Assembly (NCBI GenBank): GCA_016290875.1
Contig: JAEEVL010000001.1
Coordinates: 1 to 64,000 of the forward strand
Direction: 5' to 3'
Length of the DNA stretch: 64,000 nt
From: Ruminococcus sp.
GTDB lineage: Bacteria; Bacillota; Clostridia; Oscillospirales; Ruminococcaceae
Below are positions 27,932 to 37,141 of this stretch, in pieces. Within the stretch, counting starts at the first letter, position 1, and every line of letters starts with the position of its first letter. Under the pieces are notes generated by a model. The model was not told the DNA's origin. It saw nothing but the letters and a program-made list of their open reading frames with translations, and did no database searches. The translations under genes were made by a program, and so were the position numbers.

Positions 27932-28581
27932 GATTAAGAGCAGTATTTGAGAAAAAAGGACGCGCAAAGTACATATCCCACCTCGACCTCAACCGCTGTA
28001 TGCTGAGGATATTCAGACGCTCAAAGCTGCCGATATGGTACACGGAGGGCTTCAATCCCCACCCATACTACGCATTTGCACTGGCGCTTTCGCTCGGTTT
28101 CGAGAGCAGCTGTGAGATAATGGACTTCAATATAACCGACGATGAAATGTCAATGGAAGAGATACGTGATCGTCTGAATGCCGTAATGCCGGAGGGAATG
28201 GGCATAGTGTCCGTTGCTCCTCAGGAAAAGAAGGTCACAGCGATAACTCATGCTGATTACAGCTTTGAGCTCGAAACGGCAAATGTCCCCGGACTCAGGA
28301 ACGACATCGAGAAGCTCCTTGCCGGTGAGAGCATTCTTATAGAGAAGAAGACTAAAAAGGGCATAAAGACGGTTGACATCAAGCCTGATCTCCAGGTACT
28401 CACATTTGAGGACGGAAATGGCTGCATAAAGATGTCTCTGAGACTTCCGGCAGGAACTCAGACCAACTACAACCCTACATTGTTCTTTGATGCGCTCAGG
28501 AATGCCGGTTCAGAGTCGTTTGAAGCTCGAAATATAAGACGTACTGCTATTTTGTGCGAGGACGGCACAGATTTTAAATAA
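27919..28581 (+). CDS. DUF2344 (TIGR03936) protein, partner of the radical SAM enzyme
   Basis: Cytosolic protein of 220 aa beginning with LRAVFEKKGRAKYISHLD, the family signature, followed by FNPHPYYAFALALSLGFES. Its constant association with TIGR03960 radical SAM proteins suggests that they form one enzyme system, probably acting on RNA, but no activity is established. The ATG at 27919 lies inside the upstream gene, behind GGGAGGGA. Confidence 0.9.
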   Translation: MFLLRLRAVFEKKGRAKYISHLDLNRCMLRIFRRSKLPIWYTEGFNPHPYYAFALALSLGFESSCEIMDFNITDDEMSMEEIRDRLNAVMPEGMGIVSVAPQEKKVTAITHADYSFELETANVPGLRNDIEKLLAGESILIEKKTKKGIKTVDIKPDLQVLTFEDGNGCIKMSLRLPAGTQTNYNPTLFFDALRNAGSESFEARNIRRTAILCEDGTDFK

Positions 28582-28594
28582 GGAGTGAAAAGTA

Positions 28595-29386
28595 ATGGAC
28601 ATATTTAAAAGGGAGATCGACAGTGGAAAAGCCTTCGACTGGGGAAAGACTTCTGCTGATTACGCAAAATACCGTGATATCTATCCGCCTGTATTCTGGG
28701 ATATGATAGCTGAACGCGGCATATGTGTAAAAGGACAGAAAGTTCTTGACCTTGGCACCGGAACTGGTGTCGTGCCGAGAAGTATGTACTATTACGGTGC
28801 GGATTGGGTAGGCTCTGATATATCTGAAAATCAGATAGCACACGCTAAAATACTTGCTGAAAAAGAGGGCAAGAAGATCGAATTTGTCGTATCATCGGCA
28901 GAGGACATAGACTTCCCGGACGGAACATTTGACGTTATCACAGCCTGTCAGTGTTTCTTTTACTTTGATTATGACAAAGTTATCCCGAAGCTGGCAAGAC
29001 TCCTCAAGGACGGCGGCAGGCTTGTAATACTGTTCATGGCATGGGTTCCGGGTGATGATGCACTTGCGAAGGCAAGTGAGGAACTTGTCCTGAAATACAA
29101 TCCGGAATGGTCAGGCGGCGGCTATGAGAGGACTCCTGTCTTTGTTCCCGAAGTTGCTGAGAAGTATTTCGACATAGAAGCGCGAGACCAATATGATCTC
29201 ATGGTACCTTTCACAAGAGATACGTGGAACGGCAGAATGAAAGCGTGCAGGGGAGTAGGAGCTTCGATGGATCCCGATACTATAACAAAGTGGGAGACGG
29301 AGCATATGAAAATGCTCACAGAGAATGCTCCGGAAGCATTTGAAGTTCTCCATCATGCAGCCACAGCCATACTCAGAAAGAGATAA
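28595..29386 (+). CDS. Class I SAM-dependent methyltransferase
   Basis: Rossmann-type methyltransferase of 263 aa. Motif I is VLDLGTGTGVVP (about residues 52-63), the acidic loop is VGSDISENQI, and the post-motif is VVSSAEDIDFPDGTFD. It resembles UbiE/Methyltransf_11 enzymes acting on small molecules, but the acceptor is unknown. AAGGAG lies ten bases upstream, 13 bases after the DUF2344 stop, so it may end the operon that begins at 24303. Confidence 0.88.
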   Translation: MDIFKREIDSGKAFDWGKTSADYAKYRDIYPPVFWDMIAERGICVKGQKVLDLGTGTGVVPRSMYYYGADWVGSDISENQIAHAKILAEKEGKKIEFVVSSAEDIDFPDGTFDVITACQCFFYFDYDKVIPKLARLLKDGGRLVILFMAWVPGDDALAKASEELVLKYNPEWSGGGYERTPVFVPEVAEKYFDIEARDQYDLMVPFTRDTWNGRMKACRGVGASMDPDTITKWETEHMKMLTENAPEAFEVLHHAATAILRKR

Positions 29387-29420
29387 ATATATTAAATTTG
29401 TGTTTTTTTCAAAAAAACAC

Positions 29421-29449
29421 TTGCATTTTCTTACAAAGTATGTTATGAT
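29421..29449 (+). promoter_or_regulatory. rplS promoter
   Basis: TTGCAT (29421-29426), 17-bp spacer, TATGAT (29444-29449). Transcription would start near 29456, leaving a leader of about 210 bases. Confidence 0.75.
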
Positions 29450-29455
29450 ATAAAA

Positions 29456-29655
29456 GCATTTGAAATTCCGTTCGTTATGATTTTATCATATCGGATGAGG
29501 GTTAATGCCGAAAGACATTAAATCGGATGGTCCGCTGCCCGTTATTACCGCTTATGCGGCGTGTGTTCATACACACATTTATGTTGTTTATTCCTGCGTA
29601 TACCGAAAGCTGAACGGTATCTGTGGGACGGGTAAGAATGTTCGGAAATTTAGGA
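29456..29655 (+). promoter_or_regulatory. Structured 5' leader of rplS (candidate L19 autoregulatory leader)
   Basis: The leader can fold into a branched structure. A closing stem TGCCCG/CGGGTA (29536-29541, 29629-29634) encloses three hairpins: CCGC-TTAT-GCGG (29548-29559), GTGTGT-TCAT-ACACAC (29561-29576) and ATACCG/CGGTAT (29600-29605, 29615-29620). A further hairpin TTAATG/CATTAA lies upstream. Leaders that bind their own protein are known for rplS in Firmicutes; this one fits by position and shape, not by a sequence match I can run. Confidence 0.6.
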
Positions 29656-29666
29656 GGAAAATTAAA

Positions 29667-30011
29667 ATGGATGCACTTAAACTCATCAGCGAATCAAGCA
29701 TGAAGGAAAATGTTCCGCAGTTCAACGTAGGTGATACTGTAAAGGTACACGTTCAGATCAAGGAAGGCGACAAGAGCCGTATCCAGGTATTTGAAGGTAC
29801 AGTTATCGCTAAGAAGCACGGCGGCATCAGCGAGACTTTCACAGTAAGACGTGTTGCTCACGGCTGTGGTATCGAGAGAGTATTCCCTCTCCACTCACCT
29901 GTTGTAGACAAGGTTGAGGTTGTAAGATACGGTAAAGTTCGCAGAGCTAAGCTCTACTACCTCAGAGACAGAGTTGGTAAGGCTGCTAAGGTTAAGGAAC
30001 AGATCCGCTAA
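29667..30011 (+). CDS. rplS: 50S ribosomal protein L19
   Basis: Ribosomal large-subunit protein at the 30S-50S interface. The 114-aa product has the typical [20 protein letters not shown] and [16 protein letters not shown] segments. The start at 29667 follows TAGGAGGA; the open frame upstream to 29505 runs through the structured leader and is not coding. The context rplS-lepB-rbgA-rnhB is the standard Firmicutes order. Confidence 0.97.
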   Translation: MDALKLISESSMKENVPQFNVGDTVKVHVQIKEGDKSRIQVFEGTVIAKKHGGISETFTVRRVAHGCGIERVFPLHSPVVDKVEVVRYGKVRRAKLYYLRDRVGKAAKVKEQIR

Positions 30012-30069
30012 CAGGTTGCAGACTGAGCTCAGGCAGAGTCTCTCTGCCTGACTCATCTTCTTTCCTCGA

Positions 30070-30090
30070 GGGACGCAAAGTCCCTTTTTT
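30070..30090 (+). terminator. Terminator after rplS
   Basis: GGGAC-GCAAA-GTCCC followed by six T. A second hairpin (TCAGGCAGAG/CTCTGCCTGA, about 30029-30051) precedes it. I find no clear separate promoter for lepB, so part of the transcription may read through. Confidence 0.85.
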
Positions 30091-30163
30091 GCTATACTAA
30101 GCGAAATGGAATCAACGGGTATGATCCCGATATATATATTCGCAAATAAGCCGGAGGTCACAT

Positions 30164-30946
30164 ATGGAAGAAAACAATATACTCAACGAAACTGAAGAAT
30201 TGATCGAAGAAGCAGTTTCTCCGGAGCAGTCTGAGGAAACAGCCGCAGAAGAGCTCATCAGCTCTGAGAACAGATCTGCGGATGATGAGAAAAAGCCCTA
30301 CACAAAGAAAACTTTCTTATCTGACGTTCTTGAGATAGCTGAATCGACACTTATAACAATATTTGTTATCGTGCTCGTTTTCACTTATCTGCTCCACCCC
30401 GTAAACATCGTAGGTCACTCTATGGAGCCGACTCTTTACGGTAAGGACAGAATATTTATGACAACTGTATACTTCGATATCAAGGACGGAGACATCCTCG
30501 TTATCGACAACAATGCCGTATATCTCGTTGATGATTTCGGCGAGCCTTATGAGGCACAGCTCTCAAACAACCCTATCGACGAATGTATCATCAAGCGTGT
30601 TATTGCCTGCGGCGGTGAAGAGATCAACATCGACGACTCTGATCCGGACAACTGTAAGGTAATGGTTAACGGAAAGCTTATCGACGAGCCATACATCAAG
30701 GAAGGTGCACGTACTCTTGTAGGCTCAGGGCCTTTTTCAGGAAAGTTCCCGTTCACAGTACCTGAGGGATACTACTTTGTTATGGGAGACAACCGTGAGA
30801 ACTCATCTGACAGCCGAAGCGGTTACGTAGGACTTGTCAAGAAAGAGCAGATCTACGGAAAAGCAGTTATGAGATATTCTCCCATCAAGGAGATCAAGAC
30901 ACTCTTCAATTCATATAAGAAGTCATCTGATGAAAGAGAAGACTAA
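30164..30946 (+). CDS. lepB: Signal peptidase I (first of two)
   Basis: Membrane serine protease that removes Sec/Tat signal peptides. It has an acidic N-terminal extension (1-45), a membrane helix (about 58-82), the nucleophile S86 in GHSMEPTL and the general base K144 in CIIKRVIA, then the conserved MGDNRENSSDSR. The length is 260 aa. GGAGG precedes the ATG. Its last 17 bases overlap the second signal peptidase gene. Confidence 0.95.
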   Translation: MEENNILNETEELIEEAVSPEQSEETAAEELISSENRSADDEKKPYTKKTFLSDVLEIAESTLITIFVIVLVFTYLLHPVNIVGHSMEPTLYGKDRIFMTTVYFDIKDGDILVIDNNAVYLVDDFGEPYEAQLSNNPIDECIIKRVIACGGEEINIDDSDPDNCKVMVNGKLIDEPYIKEGARTLVGSGPFSGKFPFTVPEGYYFVMGDNRENSSDSRSGYVGLVKKEQIYGKAVMRYSPIKEIKTLFNSYKKSSDERED

Positions 30947-31526
30947 GGCTTCGATTATACGTGAAAAGATATTCAGCTTTGCCGAAACAATGATAATATC
31001 ACTGTTTTCGGTAACGCTGGTCTTTGTGTTTCTGCTCCGTGTCACTACCATAACCGGTATCTCCATGGCTGAGACTCTCAGTGAGGGTGACCGTGTTATA
31101 ATGACAGCATGGTACGGGACTCCAAAACAGGGCGACGTCGTGGTAATAAATGCAGAGCACGCCGTAACTATGAACGACAGCGGTGAGCTTGTTGCTTCAA
31201 AGGGAATTAACAAGTACATTGTAAAGCGCATAATAGCTGTTCCCGGACAGAAAGTTGATTTTGACTTTCACAAGGGAACGGTCTACATTGATGATAAAGT
31301 CTATGACGAACCGTACATAACAGGACTTACGCACCTTGACGAGGGCGCATTCACAGGACATTATCCTCTGACTGTGCCGGATGGATATGTGTTTGTTATG
31401 GGCGATAACCGACGGGATTCTCAGGACAGCCGTTCTTACAGGATCGGTCTTATTCCCGAGGAAGACATAGTCGGAAAAATACTTATGAGGGTATACCCGC
31501 TCAAAGATCTCGGTCTTATAGACTGA
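30930..31526 (+). CDS. lepB: Signal peptidase I (second of two)
   Basis: Second, shorter type I signal peptidase of 198 aa. It has a membrane helix (about 17-39), S45 in TGISMAETL, K99 in YIVKRIIA and MGDNRRDSQDSR. The residue after the nucleophile region is Glu where most have Pro (SMxPTL), which may shift substrate choice (inference). It overlaps lepB1 by 17 bases in another frame, so the two are coupled. The stop abuts rbgA. Confidence 0.94.
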   Translation: MKEKTKASIIREKIFSFAETMIISLFSVTLVFVFLLRVTTITGISMAETLSEGDRVIMTAWYGTPKQGDVVVINAEHAVTMNDSGELVASKGINKYIVKRIIAVPGQKVDFDFHKGTVYIDDKVYDEPYITGLTHLDEGAFTGHYPLTVPDGYVFVMGDNRRDSQDSRSYRIGLIPEEDIVGKILMRVYPLKDLGLID

Positions 31527-31537
31527 TGGAGGTATTT

Positions 31538-32419
31538 GTGGATAATACGGAAATGAAGCAGATACAGTGGTTCCCCGGTCATATGGCTAAAACACGCCGT
31601 CTGATCGCAGCTAACCTCAAGCTGGTGGATGCGGTGGTCGAGATTGTTGATGCAAGAGCTCCGCTCAGCAGCCGCAATCCGGAAATGGACAGCATGACCA
31701 AGGGCAAGCCGAGACTGGTACTGCTCAATAAGAGTGACCTGGCTGATGACAGAGCCACTCAGATGTGGATAAATTATTTCAGAAACAGCGGAGCAGAGGC
31801 TCTTGCTGTTGACTGTAAGTCCGGCAAAGGACTTAAAAACGTGCTCCCGACAGTACGTACAAAGGTACTGAAAGAGCTCATGGAAAAACGCGCAGCGCAG
31901 GGAATGACCGGTGCAGCAGTAAGACTTATGATAGTCGGCATCCCGAATGTCGGAAAATCGTCCCTTATCAACAGGTTAGCAGGAACTAAGCGTGCAAAGG
32001 TTGAGGACAGGCCTGGTGTTACCCGCACAAAGCAGTGGGTAAAGCTCGACAACAATACAGAGCTTCTTGATATGCCCGGAGTTCTTTGGCCTAAATTTGA
32101 AGATCAGGACGTTGCTGTAAGGCTTGCATTCACAGGCGCTATCAGCGATGATATACTTGATATCGAAACTCTCGCAATGAAGCTTCTAAGCTATCTTGCA
32201 GAAGAATATCCGGCTTCGCTCAAGGAGCGCTACAAGCTTGAGACAAGCGGTGAAGAGAGCGGACTTGAGCTTCTTGAAAGTGTCGGCAGAAAGCGCGGTA
32301 TGATGATCTCGGGCGGCGAGATAAATACCGAGAGAGCCGCTATAACTGTTTTGGATGAGTTCCGCAGCGGAAAGCTCGGACGCATAACTCTTGAATTACC
32401 GACGCAGAGGGAAAAATAA
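31538..32419 (+). CDS. rbgA: Ribosome biogenesis GTPase RbgA (YlqF)
   Basis: Circularly permuted GTPase required for late 50S assembly. The G motifs come in the order LLNKSDL (G4), GIPNVGKSS (G1), RPGVTRTKQW (G2 region) and DMPGVLWP (G3). The start is uncertain. The ATG at 31526 overlaps the lepB2 stop, but GGAGGT at 31528-31533 points to the GTG at 31538, which gives 293 aa. The protein then begins near the conserved IQWFPGHMAKTRR. Confidence 0.94.
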   Translation: MDNTEMKQIQWFPGHMAKTRRLIAANLKLVDAVVEIVDARAPLSSRNPEMDSMTKGKPRLVLLNKSDLADDRATQMWINYFRNSGAEALAVDCKSGKGLKNVLPTVRTKVLKELMEKRAAQGMTGAAVRLMIVGIPNVGKSSLINRLAGTKRAKVEDRPGVTRTKQWVKLDNNTELLDMPGVLWPKFEDQDVAVRLAFTGAISDDILDIETLAMKLLSYLAEEYPASLKERYKLETSGEESGLELLESVGRKRGMMISGGEINTERAAITVLDEFRSGKLGRITLELPTQREK

Positions 32420-33042
32420 TGGCGAGGATAGTACTTCATAAGGAACTCTTCGACTATGATTCGGAGATAAGAAAAAGTTATCCGGTCGTATGCGGAGTTG
32501 ATGAGGCAGGCAGAGGACCTCTTGCCGGTGATGTTTACGCAGCGGCAGTCATTCTTAAAGAAGGCACTCTTATCGATTACCTCAATGACAGCAAGAAGCT
32601 CTCTGAAAAGCGCCGCGAGGAGCTTTTCGACGTAATAAAGGAAAAAGCAGAGGCTTACTGTATCGCCACAGCGTCGGTGCAGGAGATAGACTCGATAAAC
32701 ATACTTAATGCGGCTATGCTAGCTATGAAACGCGCAGTCGAAGGGCTGGGGATACAGCCAGATATAGCGCTGATAGACGGAAATAAGACTCCTGACTTAA
32801 CTTGCAAAACGCAGTATGTCATAAAAGGAGACGCAAATTCTGCCTCAATAGCAGCAGCTTCCGTTCTCGCAAAGGTAGCGCGTGACCGCTATATGCGTGA
32901 GATAGCGGAAAAGTATTCGCAGTACGCATTTGAAAAGCACAAGGGATACGGCACTAAGCTGCATTACGAAATGCTTGAAAAGTACGGTATATCCGATGTC
33001 CACCGCAGGACTTTCCTGAAAAAGCTCTATGACGAGAAGTGA
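32419..33042 (+). CDS. rnhB: Ribonuclease HII
   Basis: Cleaves the RNA strand of RNA-DNA hybrids and removes misincorporated ribonucleotides. It has the DEAGRGP motif with two catalytic acids, then ALIDGN and the SIAAASVLAKVARD segment. The length is 207 aa. The ATG overlaps the rbgA stop by one base, and the 3' end overlaps yraN by 14 bases. Confidence 0.97.
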   Translation: MARIVLHKELFDYDSEIRKSYPVVCGVDEAGRGPLAGDVYAAAVILKEGTLIDYLNDSKKLSEKRREELFDVIKEKAEAYCIATASVQEIDSINILNAAMLAMKRAVEGLGIQPDIALIDGNKTPDLTCKTQYVIKGDANSASIAAASVLAKVARDRYMREIAEKYSQYAFEKHKGYGTKLHYEMLEKYGISDVHRRTFLKKLYDEK

Positions 33043-33406
33043 AACAGGAAAGCTCGGCGAGGAAAAAGTCTGCGAATATCTTCGTAAGCTTGGCTACACG
33101 ATAGCGGAGCGCAATTTCCGAATAAAGGGCGGGGAGATAGATATAATCGCAGAGGACGGCACCTATCTTGCATTTGTTGAAGTCAAGTCCCGTAAACCGG
33201 ACAGTCTTGTAACCGGCTTCGATGCTGTGAACAAACGCAAGAGAGGGCTCATTATCAAAACAGCAGCCGAATATTGCTTACGGCACCCGAATATGCTCCA
33301 GCCGAGATTCGACATAGCACAGGTCGTGATCGACGGAGATAAGGTCCTGAGCATTGAATATATTCAAAATGCCTATGATACCACAGGCTACAATTTCATA
33401 TTCTGA
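33029..33406 (+). CDS. yraN: UPF0102 protein YraN (endonuclease-like fold)
   Basis: Small protein of 125 aa with a restriction-endonuclease-like core: GEIDIIAEDG followed by AFVEVKSR, the D-ExK arrangement. The N terminus GKLGEEKVCEYLRKLGY is typical of the family. Its role is undefined; it is usually next to rnhB, as here, which suggests nucleic-acid work. Confidence 0.93.
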   Translation: MTRSETGKLGEEKVCEYLRKLGYTIAERNFRIKGGEIDIIAEDGTYLAFVEVKSRKPDSLVTGFDAVNKRKRGLIIKTAAEYCLRHPNMLQPRFDIAQVVIDGDKVLSIEYIQNAYDTTGYNFIF

Positions 33407-33417
33407 AGGGTGATTTT

Positions 33418-34911
33418 ATGTTCTACAACAGCACAAGAAACAGCAACGTCAAGGTCAGCAGCGCTGAGGCTATTACTCAGGGCATTTCCGCAGAGGGCGG
33501 ACTTTTTGTACCTGAGAGCATCCCGGAGCTGTCACTTGAGGAGATAAAAGCAGTCGGTGAGATGAAATACGCTGACAGAGCTGCATATGTGTTCTCTAAG
33601 TACCTCACTGATTTCACAGAGGCAGAGATACACTACTGCACAGACAACGCTTACTCTACAAAGAATTTCGAGACAGAGGGCATTTCTGAGCTTGCACATC
33701 TCTTTGACGGTACTTATATGCTCGAGCTCTGGCACGGACCTACTTGTGCTTTCAAGGATATGGCGCTCCAGATACTGCCTTACTTCCTTACAACATCTGC
33801 AAAGAAGATAAATCTCGACAAGAAGATAGTTATTCTCGTAGCTACATCCGGCGATACCGGAAAGGCAGCTCTTGAAGGCTTCAAGGACGTTGAGGGAACA
33901 TCTATCATGGTATTTTATCCTGAGGACGGCGTAAGCCCGATGCAGAAGCGTCAGATGAAGACTCAGGAAGGCTCCAACGTAGGTGTATGCGCTATCAAGG
34001 GCAACTTTGATGACTGCCAGAACGGCGTTAAGGCTATCTTCACAGATGACAGCGTAAAGAAAAATCTTGAGGACAACGGAATGATGTTCTCAAGCGCAAA
34101 CTCTATCAACTGGGGACGTCTTGTACCTCAGGTAGTTTACTACGTATCAGCATATGCTGAACTCGTTAAGGACGGCGAGATAGAGCTCGGCGACAAGATC
34201 AACATCGTAGTTCCTACAGGTAACTTCGGTAACATACTTGCAGCATACTATGCAAAGCACATGGGCGTACCTGTAAACAAGCTCATCTGTGCTTCAAATA
34301 TAAACAACGTACTTACAGACTTCATCAACACAGGAGTTTACGACAGAAACCGCAATTTCTTTGCAACAGTATCTCCTTCAATGGATATCCTTATCTCCAG
34401 CAACCTTGAGAGACTTCTTTACCTCATGACTGGCAGGGACGACGCACAGATCAGAGAGTGGTTCGGCAAGCTCGCTTCTGAGGGCAAGTACGAAGTAAGC
34501 GCTGATGTTAAGGCAAAGCTTGCAGAAGAATTCTGTGCAGGCTACTGTGATGACGCTCAGACAAAGGAAACTATCCATTCTATCTATGAGAAGTACGGTT
34601 ATACCTGCGATACTCACACAGCAGTAGCTGTCAAGGTATACAACGACTATAAGGCTGCAACAGGCGATACAACAAAGACAGTTATCGCTTCTACTGCAAG
34701 CCCGTATAAGTTCAGTGCAGCAGTTCTCGAGGCTCTTGAGGGCAAGACATCTGACATAGACGAGTACGACAAGGTCGACAAGATCGCAGAGCTTTCTAAG
34801 CTCGAGATCCCGTCTGCACTTGCAGATCTCAGAAACAAGCCTGAGCGTTTCAGTGACGTAATTGATAAGGCAGATCAGAAGGAGTACGTTCTTAGGAAAC
34901 TCGGTGTATGA
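33418..34911 (+). CDS. thrC: Threonine synthase
   Basis: PLP enzyme that converts O-phosphohomoserine to threonine. K113 in TCAFKDMALQ is the Schiff-base lysine, ATSGDTGKAALEG binds phosphate, and VPTGNFGNILAAYYAK lies by the cofactor. The 497-aa length and N terminus (YNSTRN, AISAEGGLFVPE type) match the bacterial long form. AAGGGTG lies upstream. Other threonine genes are not in the window. Its stop overlaps the next gene by four bases. Confidence 0.97.
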   Translation: MFYNSTRNSNVKVSSAEAITQGISAEGGLFVPESIPELSLEEIKAVGEMKYADRAAYVFSKYLTDFTEAEIHYCTDNAYSTKNFETEGISELAHLFDGTYMLELWHGPTCAFKDMALQILPYFLTTSAKKINLDKKIVILVATSGDTGKAALEGFKDVEGTSIMVFYPEDGVSPMQKRQMKTQEGSNVGVCAIKGNFDDCQNGVKAIFTDDSVKKNLEDNGMMFSSANSINWGRLVPQVVYYVSAYAELVKDGEIELGDKINIVVPTGNFGNILAAYYAKHMGVPVNKLICASNINNVLTDFINTGVYDRNRNFFATVSPSMDILISSNLERLLYLMTGRDDAQIREWFGKLASEGKYEVSADVKAKLAEEFCAGYCDDAQTKETIHSIYEKYGYTCDTHTAVAVKVYNDYKAATGDTTKTVIASTASPYKFSAAVLEALEGKTSDIDEYDKVDKIAELSKLEIPSALADLRNKPERFSDVIDKADQKEYVLRKLGV

Positions 34912-35609
34912 GTTTATACACGATAGGAGATCTTCACCTTTGTTTCAGCGATCCGTCGAAGACCATGAGCATCTTCAACGGCTGGCAGGACTATCAGGAG
35001 AGGATAGAAGAAAACTGGCGGAATACGATAAAGCCTGATGATACAGTTGTGCTGGCAGGGGACATTTCGTGGGGAATGTCGCTCCAGCAGGCTCTGCCTG
35101 ACTTCCGCTTTATAGATGAACTGCCCGGCAGGAAGATAGTCCTGAAGGGCAATCATGATTACTGGTGGACAACTATGCGCAAAATGGAGGACTTCCTTAC
35201 AAATGAGGGAATTACGACAATAAGCATACTCCACAACAATCACTTTGTCTACGAAAACTACGGCATATGCGGTACACGCGGCTGGGTGAACGGAACTGAC
35301 AATTCCAAAGATGTGCAGGACGAGAAAGTTCTGCGCAGGGAAGTGCAGCGCCTGGAGACCTCAATACAGTCGGCGCTAAAAGCTGAACTTAAACCGCTGG
35401 TATTCATGCATTATCCGCCGATATTTGCCAATAATTACAACTATGACATTCTTGAAGTGCTCTACCGCTACAGGATAGAGAAGTGCTACTATGGTCATAT
35501 TCACGGACGTTCAGCGCATGAGCTGTGTGTTCATGGAGTTTATGATGATATAGACTTCCACCTTGTTGCTGGTGATTATCTGCAATTCAAGCCTGAAATT
35601 GTGTTATAA
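34908..35609 (+). CDS. Metallophosphoesterase
   Basis: Calcineurin-like phosphoesterase of 233 aa with GDLHL, LAGDISWG, LKGNHDYWW, FMHYPP and YGHIHG, a complete set of dinuclear metal motifs. It resembles the YkuE/serine-threonine phosphatase-like cytosolic group; the substrate is unknown. It is co-translated with thrC (ATGA overlap), though no functional link to threonine synthesis is evident. Confidence 0.9.
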   Translation: MSLYTIGDLHLCFSDPSKTMSIFNGWQDYQERIEENWRNTIKPDDTVVLAGDISWGMSLQQALPDFRFIDELPGRKIVLKGNHDYWWTTMRKMEDFLTNEGITTISILHNNHFVYENYGICGTRGWVNGTDNSKDVQDEKVLRREVQRLETSIQSALKAELKPLVFMHYPPIFANNYNYDILEVLYRYRIEKCYYGHIHGRSAHELCVHGVYDDIDFHLVAGDYLQFKPEIVL

Positions 35610-35641
35610 TTTGTGCAATATGTAGAAGTGCGAGAATTTAC

Positions 35642-35670
35642 TGGAAAAAGTATCACAAATGTGGTATAAT
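35642..35670 (+). promoter_or_regulatory. Probable tig promoter
   Basis: TATAAT (35665-35670) with a poor -35 TGGAAA (35642-35647) at 17 bp. Another TATAAT lies at 35605-35610 without a good -35. Confidence 0.6.
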
Positions 35671-35713
35671 ATTCCAAGTATGTTATATATAATTAATGGA
35701 AGGACTTTTCACT

Positions 35714-37024
35714 ATGAGTTTAAAATCATCAAACAAGACAGATGTAAATACTACTGAGTTAGTAATTTCTATTGACGCTGCTGCTTTTGAGGCTGCAGTT
35801 GAGAAGGAATACCAGCGTCAGAAGAAAAATATCCAGATAAAGGGTTTCAGAAAGGGTAAGGTTTCCCGTAAGCTTGCTGAGAGAGAGTTCGGCGAGGGCG
35901 CATTCTATGAGGGCGCTATCAACTCACTTCTCGGACCCGAGATCGATGCTGCTGTTAAGGAGACAAACCTCGTTCTCGTTGACAGACCTAACGTAGAGAT
36001 CACTTCTATCGATAAGGAAGCTGGCGTAGAGCTCAAGGCTATCTGCGTAACAAAGCCTGAGATCGAGATCTCTGACTACAAGGGCATCAAGGCTGCTAAG
36101 GTAGTAAGAGAGATCACAGATGAAGATATCGACAAGCAGATCGACCTCATCAGAAAGAAGAATGCACGTATTGTATCTGTTGAAGACAGAGCAGCTCAGA
36201 TGGACGATGAAGTTACTATCGACTTCGAGGGCTTCTTTGGTGACGAGGCATTTGAAGGCGGCAAGGGCGAGGATCATCCTCTCCGTCTTGGCAGCGGTCA
36301 GTTCATCCCCGGATTTGAGGATCAGATCGTTGGTCACAACATCGGTGATGAGTTCGACGTAGTAGTTACTTTCCCTGAGGATTACCAGATGGCAGATTAC
36401 GCAGGCAAGGAAGCTACATTCAAGACAAAGCTCAAGGCTATCAGCTATGAGGAGCTCCCTGAGATCAACGATGACCTCATCAAGGATGCTACTGAGTTCG
36501 ATACAGTTGAGGAATACAGAAACGACATCAGAGCTAAGCTCGAGGAAGCAGCTACTAACCAGGCTGATTCCGCTTTCGAGAACGATATAATGACAGCTCT
36601 TATCGAAAAGATCGATGCTCCTATCCCGAACTGTATGTTTGAGCAGAGAATCGATTCTCTTATGCGTTCATTCGAGCAGCAGCTCAAGTCACAGGGCATG
36701 GATCTCAAGCTCTACTTCCAGTACACAGGTATGGATATGGATTCCTTCAGAGAGACATACAGAGACAGAGCTGAGAAGGAAGTTAAGCTCCGTCTTGCAC
36801 TTGAGAAGGTTGCAGAGCTCGAAAATATCGAGATCAGCGATGATGAGATCAATTCCGGTCTTGCAGATATCGCAGCAGCTAACAAGGTTGACGTTGAGAC
36901 AATGAAGAGATTCATTCCTCTTGATGACTATGTGACAGACCTCAAGGTTCAGAAGGCTGTTGACCTCATCAAGGAGAATGCAGTAGTTGACAATTCTCTC
37001 GCAGAGAATAAGGACGCTGAATAA
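35714..37024 (+). CDS. tig: Trigger factor (ribosome-associated chaperone)
   Basis: Peptidyl-prolyl isomerase and nascent-chain chaperone. It has an N-terminal ribosome-binding domain with GFRKGKVSRK (the signature loop), a central FKBP domain (about 155-240, FIPGFEDQIVGH) and a C-terminal helical arm domain. The length is 436 aa from the ATG at 35714, nine bases after GAAGGA; the ATG at 35696 lacks a site. It heads the tig-clpP-clpX protein-quality cluster. Confidence 0.96.
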   Translation: MSLKSSNKTDVNTTELVISIDAAAFEAAVEKEYQRQKKNIQIKGFRKGKVSRKLAEREFGEGAFYEGAINSLLGPEIDAAVKETNLVLVDRPNVEITSIDKEAGVELKAICVTKPEIEISDYKGIKAAKVVREITDEDIDKQIDLIRKKNARIVSVEDRAAQMDDEVTIDFEGFFGDEAFEGGKGEDHPLRLGSGQFIPGFEDQIVGHNIGDEFDVVVTFPEDYQMADYAGKEATFKTKLKAISYEELPEINDDLIKDATEFDTVEEYRNDIRAKLEEAATNQADSAFENDIMTALIEKIDAPIPNCMFEQRIDSLMRSFEQQLKSQGMDLKLYFQYTGMDMDSFRETYRDRAEKEVKLRLALEKVAELENIEISDDEINSGLADIAAANKVDVETMKRFIPLDDYVTDLKVQKAVDLIKENAVVDNSLAENKDAE

Positions 37025-37085
37025 TATAAAAACAGGTCAGCCGGCAGTGTTCGACATAATCCGGCAAAGATCAAGATAAATACAT

Positions 37086-37121
37086 ATTGTCCCACAGATT
37101 CTATCGTGGGACAATGGTTTT
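37086..37121 (+). terminator. Hairpin between tig and clpP
   Basis: A perfect 10-bp stem ATTGTCCCAC/GTGGGACAAT (37086-37095, 37106-37115), then GGTTTTTAAG. The T-run is short, so it may be an attenuator or processing site instead of a full stop. Confidence 0.65.
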
Positions 37122-37141
37122 TAAGAAAGGGCGATGAAATT

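Noticed and set aside
29505..29666. N-terminal extension of L19
   Set aside because: The frame is open, but it runs through the structured leader, and the conserved protein begins at 29667 with a perfect ribosome site.
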